From: Tragulus kanchil
Lineage: Eukaryota > Chordata > Mammalia > Artiodactyla > Tragulidae
Length of the DNA stretch: 64,000 bases
Assembly: GCA_022376925.1 (NCBI GenBank)
Contig: JAIOJX010000004.1
Location: forward strand, 178,589,501 to 178,653,500
Direction of reading: 5' to 3'
The notes beneath the pieces were generated by a model that did not search any database, was not told where the DNA came from, and saw only the letters and a program-made list of their open reading frames with translations. Positions 48,740-58,680 of this stretch are shown piece after piece (within the stretch, counting starts at the first letter, position 1; each line of letters opens with the position of its first letter). The position numbers were made by a program, and so were the translations under genes.

Positions 48740-49782
48740 ACAGCACAACAGACCCCCTGACGTCTCAGACTCAGAGGCCTCCCAGCGGAACCCCCGCTGT
48801 CCGTGCGTGTTCACGGCCCAGGCCAGGCAGGGGGCGGCACCGACCTCCGGGCGCGTGGACCTCTGACCCCGCAGCTCGCCAGCTCACAGAGGGTCGCCGC
48901 AGCCTGCCATCCCTCCAGTGAGTCAGACGGTGACTCAGGGCCTCCCTCTGGGCTGCGTGCGGGGCTGAGTCAGGGAGTACCACGTTTCAAAGGGCAGCTG
49001 GCTCTGAGCCAGGGCCCCTCCGTACTCGGGACAGCGGCACTCGGAACAGTCTGTTCCGGGTGGACCGCCCACTGCCTTGTGCCCAGCTGGGTCTGTGGGT
49101 TCTGACGACCATTCCTGCCGGCCTGACCCTGACCCCTCCACGTCCACCGTTCCTTCGGGGTCTTGACGGGGAGCAGAATCCTGCAACGGCTAGAAATGCG
49201 CGGGTCGTTTTGGGTTGTCACGATGATTGAGGGCCACCACCTATTCATCTTTAGAGACCAGGAACGCCGAAGGTCCTGTGCCACACAAGGCAGCTCAGAC
49301 CACACAACGCCGTCCCACTCGAAATGCCAGCGGCACCCCACTGAGGAGCGCTGCAGGATGCACCGCTCCGCCCCAGGAAGGAGGGGCGGGAGGGAGGCGC
49401 GTGGCTGGGGAAGAATCCCGGAGCCCTCCGCTCCAGATGGGAGAATCCCCGACACCCCCACCCAAGATCCTAAGGCCCAGCCTGAAGCCCCGTGAAGGAG
49501 CCCCCGCTCTGCTCACTACGGAGGCCCGTCGAGGACACACGCCAACAAACACGGCAGGAGCATCCATGAGGCTCCTGAGCTGGGGGCTGGGGTCCCACCG
49601 TAAGAAAGACAGGCTCGGTCTCTGTCCCGGCCACCTGACGGGGCCCTGGGGGAGGCGGCGTCAGATTCAAACATACTCGCTAGGGACAACGAGCAGAGAG
49701 GCGAAGGGGAAACCACAGAGGGCTGTCCAGAGGAGGGGGCGCTTAAGGGGGGATCTGAAGGATGTGACCAAGAATATGGCCA

Positions 49783-50110
49783 TGGGCTTCCCCTGGTGGT
49801 CCAGTGGGTAAGGACACCGCCTTGCAGTGCAAGGGGCGCCGGTTCGATCCCTGGCCTGGGAAGATCCCACGTGCCGCAGAGCGGCTGGACCAATGTGTCC
49901 AGTTACCGAGCTGGAGCTCTGGAGAGCGTGCGACCAGAGCCAGCGCTCTGTGGCGACAGACGCCACCGCGATGGGAGGCCCACAGGAGCCAAAGAACAAA
50001 GACGGATGAAAATAGAGAAATGAAAGACCAATAGAAGTGGCCTGCCCGCTCCCCTCCCTCCCCAACCCAACTCCTGCCCAAAAAATAAATAAATAAATCT
50101 TTAAAAAAAA
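49783..50110 (+). mobile_element. CHR-related SINE with TSD (first copy of duplication K)
   Basis: A full-length member with the C/T-rich 3' module, AATAAATAAATAAATCTTT and poly(A). The target duplication is AAGAATATGGCCA at 49770-49782 and 50111-50123. Confidence 0.9.
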
Positions 50111-50882
50111 AAGAATATGGCCAGGCGACAAGGGAAGAGAAGGCATTCCCAAAGGGCAGAGTGTGTGAGGAAGCCCAGAGGCCTGGAAGAACATAGGGGA
50201 AGCAGAGTGAGGGGAGCGAGGCAGGGCTGGTTAGGACTGCGCGGGTCAGTTCCTTCGGGGTCTTGACGGGGAGCAGAATCCTGCAACGGCTAGAAATGCG
50301 CGGGTCGTTTTGGGTTGTCACGATGATTGAGGGCCACCACCTATTCATCTTTAGAGACCAGGAACGCCGAAGGTCCTGTGCCACACAAGGCAGCTCAGAC
50401 CACACAACGCCGTCCCACTCGAAATGCCAGCGGCACCCCACTGAGGAGCGCTGCAGGATGCACCGCTCCGCCCCAGGAAGGAGGGGCGGGAGGGAGGCGC
50501 GTGGCTGGGGAAGAATCCCGGAGCCCTCCGCTCCAGATGGGAGAATCCCCGACACCCCCACCCAAGATCCTAAGGCCCAGCCTGAAGCCCCGTGAAGGAG
50601 CCCCCGCTCTGCTCACTACGGAGGCCCGTCGAGGACACACGCCAACAAACACGGCAGGAGCATCCATGAGGCTCCTGAGCTGGGGGCTGGGGTCCCACCG
50701 TAAGAAAGACAGGCTCGGTCTCTGTCCCGGCCACCTGACGGGGCCCTGGGGGAGGCGGCGTCAGATTCAAACATACTCGCTAGGGACAACGAGCAGAGAG
50801 GCGAAGGGGAAACCACAGAGGGCTGTCCAGAGGAGGGGGCGCTTAAGGGGGGATCTGAAGGATGTGACCAAGAATATGGCCA

Positions 50883-51210
50883 TGGGCTTCCCCTGGTGGT
50901 CCAGTGGGTAAGGACACCGCCTTGCAGTGCAAGGGGCGCCGGTTCGATCCCTGGCCTGGGAAGATCCCACGTGCCGCAGAGCGGCTGGACCAATGTGTCC
51001 AGTTACCGAGCTGGAGCTCTGGAGAGCGTGCGACCAGAGCCAGCGCTCTGTGGCGACAGACGCCACCGCGATGGGAGGCCCACAGGAGCCAAAGAACAAA
51101 GACGGATGAAAATAGAGAAATGAAAGACCAATAGAAGTGGCCTGCCCGCTCCCCTCCCTCCCCAACCCAACTCCTGCCCAAAAAATAAATAAATAAATCT
51201 TTAAAAAAAA
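50883..51210 (+). mobile_element. Duplicate of the 49783 SINE
   Basis: Same insertion with the same flanks and target duplication, shifted by 1100 bases. It is a copy by block duplication K, not a second insertion. Confidence 0.9.
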
Positions 51211-51449
51211 AAGAATATGGCCAGGCGACAAGGGAAGAGAAGGCATTCCCAAAGGGCAGAGTGTGTGAGGAAGCCCAGAGGCCTGGAAGAACATAGGGGA
51301 AGCAGAGTGAGGGGAGCGAGGCAGGGCTGGTTAGGACTCTGCTCCACTCCTCCAAGGCCATGAGAAAGGGTGAAAGCTCTTAAAGTGGGGGTGACCCGAG
51401 CAGGGGAGAGGTATCAAGTAGAGGCAGGAAGATCCATAAGAAGGCAAGG

Positions 51450-51780
51450 AGGGGCTTCCCTGGTTGTCCAGTGGGTAAGGACACCGCCTTGCAGTGCAAG
51501 GGGCGCCAGTTCGATCCCTGGCCTGGGAAGATCCCACGTGCCGCGGAGCGGCTGGACCGATGTGTCCAATTACCGAGCCGGAGCTCTGGGGCGCATGCGC
51601 CCTGAGCCGGTGCTCTGCGACAAACAAAGACCACCGCGATGGGAGGCCCACACGGGCCAAAGAACAAAGATGAATGAAAATAGATAAATGAAAAGATCAA
51701 TAGAAGTGGCCCACCTGCTCCCTCCTCCCACCCCACCACCCCCAAAATAAATAAATAAATAAATCTTAAAAAAAAAAAAA
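51450..51780 (+). mobile_element. CHR-related SINE with TSD (first copy of duplication L)
   Basis: A full-length member with GGTTGTCC in the head. The target duplication is AAGAAGGCAAGG at 51438-51449 and 51781-51792. The C/T-rich module has lost a few bases relative to the copy at 52556. Confidence 0.9.
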
Positions 51781-52210
51781 AAGAAGGCAAGGGGGGCAGA
51801 TTCTCGCCCTGTGCGTTGGGGTCAGCTGCCTCTGGTCCAGGCCGGTGATTTCCCATCAGGCTCTCATCACCCTTGGATCACCATCCAGGGATGGTTCGGT
51901 CACTGGGAGCTGGGCCACAGGCCGCGGTCTGACTCAACTCTGCCTCCTCCTGCAGACCTGAGGTTCACACCGAGGGCTCCGCGAGCCCACTGGACACTGC
52001 ACTGACCCCCACCGGCATCAGCAACTTCCAGAATATTCACATCAGCAGGACTCCAGGTCCTCATCCGTCTGTGGCCCAAGATCTCCCAGGCCCAGCACTT
52101 GAACTAGCTCACCAACACCACAGGCTCAGCCCAGGCCTCGGGCCTCCTGACCGGAAGGCACAGAGGGGCCCGGGCAGAACCCAGACGAACTCAGGCCACA
52201 CAAAGGATAT

Positions 52211-52408
52211 GGGTTACACACCATCTTGATGCACCAGTTCCGGGGGCTCGTGGTCTGTCTCAGGCAGAAGAAGGCCACAGGAGCCAGGTCCGGGTGGGGG
52301 ACTTCGGGGTCGACTCCATCGAGGGGCTCTTCCGGGCCCGGAGGAGGAGGGCTCTGGGGCCCGGCTGCTCCGTGACTCCTGGCTCAGCCGGGGGCTGCAG
52401 CTGGGGAG
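52211..52408 (-). pseudogene. Damaged duplicate of CACNA1I exon 1 (probable assembly artefact)
   Basis: The 3' part of exon 1, including the segment for [13 protein letters not shown] and the adjacent U12 donor ATATCCTTT (52210 leftward), recurs here about 1.11 kb left of the intact exon. Going toward the start codon, the copy collects indels in G/C runs (near 52340-52400) that break the frame. It then stops before the ATG at the point where the next duplicate begins. It is the right-hand end of the first copy of the duplicated block 51299-53528. I regard it as an error-rich contig end, not a real alternative exon or pseudogene. Confidence 0.85.
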
Positions 52409-52555
52409 CAGGAAGCAGAGTGAGGGCGAGGGCTGGTTAGGACTCTGCTCCACTCCTCCAAGGCCATGAGAAAGGGTGAAAGCTCTTAAAGTGGGGGTGA
52501 CCCGAGCAGGGGAGAGGTATCAAGTAGAGGCAGGAAGATCCATAAGAAGGCAAGG

Positions 52556-52889
52556 AGGGGCTTCCCTGGTTGTCCAGTGGGTAAGGACACCGCCTTGCAG
52601 TGCAAGGGGCGCCAGTTCGATCCCTGGCCTGGGAAGATCCCACGTGCCGCGGAGCGGCTGGACCGATGTGTCCAATTACCGAGCCGGAGCTCTGGGGCGC
52701 ATGCGCCCTGAGCCGGTGCTCTGCGACAAACAAAGACCACCGCGATGGGAGGCCCACACGGGCCAAAGAACAAAGATGAATGAAAATAGATAAATGAAAA
52801 GATCAATAGAAGTGGCCCACCTGCTCCCCTCCCTCCCCACCCCACCACCCCCAAAATAAATAAATAAATAAATCTTAAAAAAAAAAAAA
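52556..52889 (+). mobile_element. Duplicate of the 51450 SINE
   Basis: Same insertion with identical flanks (AAGAAGGCAAGG at 52544-52555 and 52890-52901), repeated by duplication L. Confidence 0.9.
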
Positions 52890-53310
52890 AAGAAGGCAAG
52901 GGGGGCAGATTCTCGCCCTGTGCGTTGGGGTCAGCTGCCTCTGGTCCAGGCCGGTGATTTCCCATCAGGCTCTCATCACCCTTGGATCACCATCCAGGGA
53001 TGGTTCGGTCACTGGGAGCTGGGCCACAGGCCGCGGTCTGACTCAACTCTGCCTCCTCCTGCAGACCTGAGGTTCACACCGAGGGCTCCGCGAGCCCACT
53101 GGACACTGCACTGACCCCCACCGGCATCAGCAACTTCCAGAATATTCACATCAGCAGGACTCCAGGTCCTCATCCGTCTGTGGCCCAAGATCTCCCAGGC
53201 CCAGCACTTGAACTAGCTCACCAACACCACAGGCTCAGCCCAGGCCTCGGGCCTCCTGACCGGAAGGCACAGAGGGGCCCCGGGCAGAACCCAGACGAAC
53301 TCAGGCCACA

Positions 53311-53320
53311 CAAAGGATAT
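53311..53320 (-). other. U12-type (AT-AC) 5' splice site of intron 1
   Basis: Read on the minus strand, exon 1 ends AACCC and the intron begins ATATCCTTTG. This matches the minor-spliceosome donor consensus (A/G)TATCCTTT at every position. No GT donor nearby would keep the channel frame; the GTGTGT three codons earlier would delete VCNP. Minor-class introns are established features of voltage-gated sodium and calcium channel alpha-subunit genes. Confidence 0.93.
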
Positions 53321-53553
53321 GGGTTACACACCATCTTGATGCACCAGTTCCGGGGGCTCGTGGTCTGTCTCAGGCAGAAGAAGGCCACAGGAGCCAGGTC
53401 CGGGTGGGGGACTTCGGGGTCGACTCCATCGAGGGGCTCTTCCGGGCCCGGAGGGGAGGGAGGGGGGCTCTGGGGCCCCGGCTGCTCCGTGACTCCTGGC
53501 TCAGCCGCCGGGGCTGCAGCTGGGGAGGAGGGCGGCGGGGAGTTCTCAGCCAT
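53321..53553 (-). CDS. CACNA1I: CACNA1I coding exon 1: start codon and cytoplasmic N-terminus of Cav3.3
   Basis: This exon encodes the first 77 residues plus two bases of codon 78 of the low-voltage-activated T-type calcium channel alpha-1I subunit, a plasma-membrane channel of neurons. The protein begins [10 protein letters not shown], runs through a Pro/Ala/Glu-rich cytoplasmic tail, and ends with the conserved T-type segment [13 protein letters not shown] just before domain I S1. The ATG has a purine at -3 and G at +4. This start fits the known N-terminus of mammalian CACNA1I, as I recall it, although the frame stays open upstream. A likely splice acceptor lies 21 nt before the ATG. The exon ends AACCC and is followed directly by ATATCCTTT, a minor-spliceosome donor, leaving phase 2. 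CACNA1I rather than CACNA1G or CACNA1H is chosen because this tail and the exon 4 residues match the alpha-1I paralogue. A damaged duplicate of part of the exon lies at 52211-52408. Confidence 0.93.
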
Positions 53554-53574
53554 GTCGGCGCTGAACGGGGAGCC

Positions 53575-53592
53575 CTGCGGAAGAAAAGGAGA
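53575..53592 (-). other. Possible 3' splice site before the start codon (5'UTR intron)
   Basis: Minus strand reads tctccttttcttccgcag immediately before GGCTCCCC, 21 nt upstream of the ATG. It is a strong pyrimidine tract plus CAG. If used, coding exon 1 would not be the first exon, and the promoter lies further right in the window or beyond. It may instead be unused sequence inside a longer first exon. Confidence 0.5.
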
Positions 53593-55394
53593 CGGCTCTC
53601 GGTAGGGGCGAGCCCGGCACCCGCCTCCCTTGAGAAGAGGGCACAGTTCAGACAGCCCAGCCGCAGGCCCCGCGGGCCCCTGACCCTCTCTCTGACTGTG
53701 AGGCTTAGAAGAGTCGACGGTCTGGAGGAGTTGGAATCCACTTCCAGGCCCATAGTCTTGGAGCAAGTCTAGGCAACCTTGTCGAGCCTCATTTGGGGGA
53801 GGTGAAAAGTGAGAAGACCTTCTTAGACCATAGCTAGGATATTCTGCGGAGGTTTCTCGTTTTTGCTTTTTTCCAATACGACGGAAGTGGTATATTTATT
53901 GCATCGTCAGAGGTAAAGAGAATCGGCAGGAGGCAGGCAAGAGTGGCTGCAGAGACAGACATCGCCAGGATGATGGGTGCTACAAGGCAGAGGTGCTGCG
54001 GGGCCAGGCACCCGGAGCCCCGAGCAAGCCAGGACAGAACCCGGGCAGACTTCCCAGAGGAAGGGATCCTCGAGCCGAGACCTGCAGGGGAGCCCGGGGA
54101 CACCCCACCCACCCAGTGGAGGACCCGGAGAGCTCGCACACCAACCTCTTGGCCTTACAGATGGAGAACACAGGACTCGGAGACAGAAGAGGACGGACAC
54201 AAAGTCAGAGAGAGAACTCCACCATGTTGGCTTCCTGGGCATTTCGGGAGGACCCTGGGCTCGGTTTCATTCTCTGCTGTCGCCAGCTCGAAACCCCTAA
54301 TACGTTGCCATCAAGCGCCTCCATTCTCATTTTGGGCAGGGCCCTGCACATCACGGAACTGGTCCGGACGTCCACTCAGAGGTACCTTGACATCCTGGCT
54401 TCATCTGATGCTCATTACAACCCCAGAAGCCTAACTGGACCCATTTAGCAGAGGGAGAAACTGAGATAGGAAGGGCATGTGCAGGCTACACCCTGAATCA
54501 TGCATGTCTAGAAGGCAGGAGCCCAGCACCAGCCTCTGGATTTAGCGACAACTGACCATGGCCTTGCTCAGCCCCCTCCACAGCCAGCCAATGGCACGGC
54601 CTGCCCCTACTCACATCCCCCAAGAGGTTACCAATCCCTGAATCTTCCCCTAGGGGAGTCTCCTGGGCCCTGACACCCTGGCAGCGCCAGGCTGAGCAGT
54701 GGCAGTCAGAGCCGTGGCCCCCCACCGACGGCCGCCCTGCTGCCCGCAGCCGCTGAGTTGTCAGCTGGGCCGCCCAGAGCTGATACGTCTGGACATTTCT
54801 CCGGCTCCTGGGGGCAATGGGCAGGAGGTGGCGCCTCCTGCCTCTTCGCCCGGCTGGTCAGAGAGGCCGAGTTTCCTCCTGAGCTCGGAGCTTTGCTCTT
54901 GGTTCTAGGAAAACAGCCACGGGCCTTACATAAGCTCCCAGGCATCTCGGCCCACCACGTGTCAACCACTGGGCGGAAAAGCACCCTCCCCAGGGTGGTG
55001 GCAGGTCTGCTCACCGCCGCGCCAGCCCGAATCCACGGCTCCCTGCGCCGGCCCCGCGCCCCTGCCAGGCGACCTCGTCAGGTCCCAGGCCACCGGCTGC
55101 CTCCTCCTCGAGGCCTCTGTTCACACGCCTCCCTCTCGGAGCAGCACTCTCTCCCTGTCTCCCATCCCCCGCTCTCCCAGGCCCTGATGACTCATTCATT
55201 TGCCCAACACTGATACCCTGAGCACCCACTGTGTGCAGGCAGTGTGCGGACTCTGGGGCTGCACCGGTCCAGACCTGGCACCAGCCTTCGTTCAGCCTCC
55301 AGTCCAGCCAGGGAGAGAGGTACACGGGTCAATGCATTTCTCTCTCTGGGTTTCCAAAGCTCTTATCTCCACCAAGCATGCTGTATAATTTATG

Positions 55395-55545
55395 TATGTG
55401 TGATTTAGTGTCTTTCTCCTGACCTGAAAGGAAGCTGTAAGAGAGCGGGGACTGTGGTCTGTTTCATTCACCCCAGCACCTGGAACAGCGTCTGGAACAT
55501 AACAGGTGCTCAATAAGTAACTGGTGAATGAATAAGTAAAAAGTG
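55395..55545 (+). mobile_element. L2 LINE 3' terminus
   Basis: GCGGGGACTGTGGTCTGTTT, ACCCCAGCACCTGGAACAGC and AACAGGTGCTCAATAAGTAA match the L2 terminal sequence. Confidence 0.65.
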
Positions 55546-56870
55546 CTGTGAAATAAACAGATGAGGAAAAAAGGTGAATGTGGGGAGAACCCATCTTGCC
55601 CTCTAAAGAAAGACCTTTAAGATAAAAACAAGAAGCAGGAGGCACCGGTTATGGATGCTTTGTGGGAAGAACCCTCCAGGTACCAGGAACAGCTGGTGCG
55701 TGTAAGGAACAGAAACGAGGCCAGTGTGGCCGAGCCGAGGGCAGGGAGGCGGGATGAAACTGAAGAGTGGCAGGGCCCATCGGGAGCCCATGGAAGGAGC
55801 TTGGGCTTCAGTCCAAGAACGACGGGAAGCCACGGAGGGGTGCATGCCAGGAGAGGGCGCGCTTGGGGCTCTGTTTTAACCCCACTCCCCTGTGGGCTGC
55901 GGGGAGAGTGGGTGGAGAGAGAGGCAGGGTGGAGTGGCGAGGGTCAGAAGGAGACTGGGAGGATGGGCTGGGCGGGCCTGGGATGCTGGTGGAGGTGAAA
56001 GGGGGGTGACTTTGAGGTATATCTTACAGGCAGGAGAGCCTGGCCTTGCATCAGCCCCCTCCCACCCCGCCAGGCTCCACCAAAGCCCTGCACGGAGCAG
56101 CAGAGGTGGGAACAGCTGCCGTGGCCTCTGGGACCCCACAGGGCCGCCTCCTCGCCTCACTTTCAGCTCCGCCCACTTTGCACTGACTTGCTCTTTGCCT
56201 TCCCCGGCCCTGGCTAAAGCTGCCACACTGTGCCGTCCATTCTCTCACAGCTCTCCCCAACACTGCCGGGCTCTGAGAGACCACGACCGCCAAGGCCACC
56301 AGCCCACTCCCCAGTGCCCTCCCATCCTCCACCCTCTGGCCTGCTCTCCCTTCCCAATTCCCTCTGCTCTTTGCCTGTAGCCCAGCCCCGGTCCCCGGCT
56401 GCCCCTACGTCTACGACGGAAGACTCTTGGGGAGTTGGCAGCTGAGGCCCCCGGACGCTGTCCTCTCTGCAGACGGCACCTCAGAGAGAGCAGAAGCCTT
56501 GCCTTCAGCACAGCATCCGTAAATTCAAACCCAGGTCCACCTGGCCCCAGAGCCTGAGCTGCCTCCAACCAAGCCTCCTCCCCCCAGGGGCTCCCAGGGC
56601 GGCCCCGTAGGCAGTGGCGTCATGCCCAGACTGACCTCCACCAGCAGGCGCAGGCGCGGGAGCCTTGTGTCTAGAGCACACCCCCTCCCGCCTCCACGGG
56701 CCTCTTGGAGCCTCAGTTTTCCCCTTTGTGAAGCTCAGCTCTCCTCCTGCCTCCCTCGCAGGATCCTGTGAAGAGGCAACGTGACACGGACGGAAAGGCG
56801 CCGTAGGACTCATGAAGGTGGTCCTCCAAGCAGGTCCGGGCCAGCTGCGCCTCTCCAGCCCTCTCTTGGC

Positions 56871-56969
56871 CACCGCCACCATGGTCACCACCATCTCCGC
56901 CATCTCCACCACCATCACCACCATCTCCACCATCATCTCCGCTACCATCACCGCCATCACCATCACACC
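56871..56969 (+). repeat. ACC/ATC triplet repeat
   Basis: About 100 bases of CACCACCATC, TCCACCATC and GCCATC units, mostly in triplet phase. It creates a spurious histidine-rich frame (56781-57035, plus). Confidence 0.85.
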
Positions 56970-57679
56970 GTCGCCGAGGCTCTGACTGAGCCCGGCCCCG
57001 TTCATGTCGATTTCCGCCAAGGTCCTATGATGTAACACCCCATACTTATTCCTACTTCATAGAGAAGGAGCCTGGGGCCACGGGAGTCCAGAAAGGCCCA
57101 CGATCATGCAGCTGGTATAGGGCAGAGGCTGGTCCCAGGCCGGGTCTTCCAGCGCTGAGCCCAAGCCCTGACCCACCCCAGGCGCCACCTTGGCACGAGG
57201 AAAGATGCCCTTCAGCCGGCGCCTCCCTCCCAGCTGAGTCACCAGGCAGTGCCGGTCCAGCTGCCGGTCCAGCCAAGACGCCCCACGTGGGCACAGGCCC
57301 TACGAGTCTTCCCAAGTCTCTGGGGAAATCTGCCTCCCGGGGTCTTCCCGCGGGCACTGCAGCATCGTCAGAGCGTGGTATGGGGCAGCCTTGTGTCGAC
57401 AGAGCCCAGAGTCCTGGTGGAGAAGGACCCGAGACCCGGCCGGGCCACCCCAGCCCGGGTGTGTGCGTGCTCGTGTGCGTGCTCACAGATATACACACAG
57501 GCCAGCAACGTGTTTATCCCTTTGTCAACAACTACACAAGAGCTAATGTCGCGGCTCAGAGAACAAGCAACAGCTGCACGCGGCGAGTCCTCGAATCCAG
57601 GAATCTCCAGATCAGAGCAACTTAGAATCACCCAGAACCTTAGAGACCCAAGATATTAACTACAGTAACCTTATGCTCT

Positions 57680-57925
57680 AGAGTGCGCGCTTTCGAGCGC
57701 GGGCGCTGGAAGCCGAGACTTGTGTCCGAGTCTTGGCTCTGACGCCAGTCCACCTGGGCACCGGACAGCCTGGCAGGGGCCTCGGATGCCCTGTCTAGAG
57801 AGCGAGGCCGTCGGCCGGCCTGCGGCGGGGCCGCCGGGTGGATGAGCGAGGCAACGCACGCCAGCACCTGACCACACGCCCCCAGCCACGGGGCCCATGC
57901 ACGGCGAGCCTGCGACGGTCTCCCT
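57680..57925. promoter_or_regulatory. CpG-rich patch, candidate CpG island
   Basis: Roughly 27 CpG dinucleotides in about 250 bases by hand count, including GTGCGCGC, TTCGAGCGCGGGCG and GGCCGTCGGCCGGCC. It lies about 4.1 kb upstream of the CACNA1I start codon. A promoter role is inference only. Confidence 0.4.
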
Positions 57926-58067
57926 AGAGCATCAGCCACGGGATTCCAGAACCGGGAACTCAGAGGCCCCAGAAACTCAGTGGCTCCCGGTTTCTCCACA
58001 AGGAATTTCTGAAAAGACTGGGGCCTCTGAAGCGACCTAGTCATCACCACACACACTCACTGGCACA

Positions 58068-58272
58068 AGATGACACGCTCACACACACTCACCCAATCAC
58101 ACCCAGAGACACAGAACCCAGTCCGCCAGACATCCATCTTGCGCACTGACACAGACATCACAATCAAACACAGACACACACTCACCTCGGGACACACACC
58201 GAGAGACACATACGTTTACTCACACACACATGCACACACACACTTCACACGCTCATTAGCACACACGCACAC
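58068..58272 (+). repeat. Degenerate CA-rich repeat
   Basis: Decayed ACACAC tracts (CACACACACATGCACACACA and similar) interspersed with ACCCAGAGACACAG. Confidence 0.75.
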
Positions 58273-58680
58273 GCAGAGCCTGCGTCTGGAGGCCTGGGGG
58301 AACGTCTCCACGAGGCTGCCGGAAACCTGCCTACCAGACGCTTCCAGCCGGCGTCGCAGAGCGCCCGGAGCCCCGTCTGCTCCCCCTTCCGCACAACAGC
58401 CCTGCAGATGTGCAAAGACAGCCCACCCGCCCTGGAACCTTACCTGCCCCGGGCCTCTTGTCACCAGCTCCCTCCTCCCTCCCTCGGGGGACAATTTCCA
58501 AATCATCTGTTCCTGGGGCTCTCTCCCCCGTCTTGCTCGAGTCTGCTGACCTCCCCCTGCCAGGGCTGGACCAGGGTTTCACCAAGTCACCCAGAGGAGG
58601 GCCGACAGGTCACCTGCCTGACTCTGCGACGATGGAGGGGAGCCCTCCTGGTGCAGTCAGGGAGCCCCAGAGCCTAGCTG

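Larger units (their letters stand above)
49149..51339. repeat. Tandem duplication K (unit about 1.09 kb, contains a whole SINE)
   Basis: Copy 1 is 49149-50239 and copy 2 is 50249-51339, offset exactly 1100, with no difference that I noticed. The SINE and both its target-site duplications are repeated intact. Confidence 0.95.
26418..53320 (-). other. CACNA1I intron 1 (U12-type, 26.9 kb as assembled)
   Basis: No coding exon of CACNA1I is expected between exons 1 and 2, and none was seen. Contents are SINEs (many in antisense orientation to the gene), a Bov-tA pair, MER20, L1, L2 and MIR fragments, a GGAT-type simple repeat, and six of the thirteen tandem duplications. If the duplicates are false, the true intron is nearer 20 kb. 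Confidence 0.85.
51299..53528. repeat. Tandem duplication L (unit about 1.11 kb, contains a SINE and part of exon 1)
   Basis: Copy 1 is 51299-52408 and copy 2 about 52410-53528. Copy 1 starts inside the last 40 bases of duplication K, so that piece occurs three times. Copy 1 degrades over its last 80 bases, and copy 2 is clean there. The right boundary is inside exon 1. Confidence 0.95.

Noticed and set aside
49165..49240. Another MER20 copy (TTTTGGGTTGTCACGATGAT)
   Set aside because: The similarity covers only about 25 bases, too short to call.
49743..50561. 272-residue minus-strand open frame, and a partial copy at 50843-51361
   Set aside because: It crosses a SINE on its antisense strand and a duplication junction; its sequence is SINE-derived (for example ARGIFPGQGSN, found at many SINE copies here).
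56781..57035. Histidine-rich 84-residue frame as a metal-binding protein
   Set aside because: Produced by the ACC/ATC triplet repeat.
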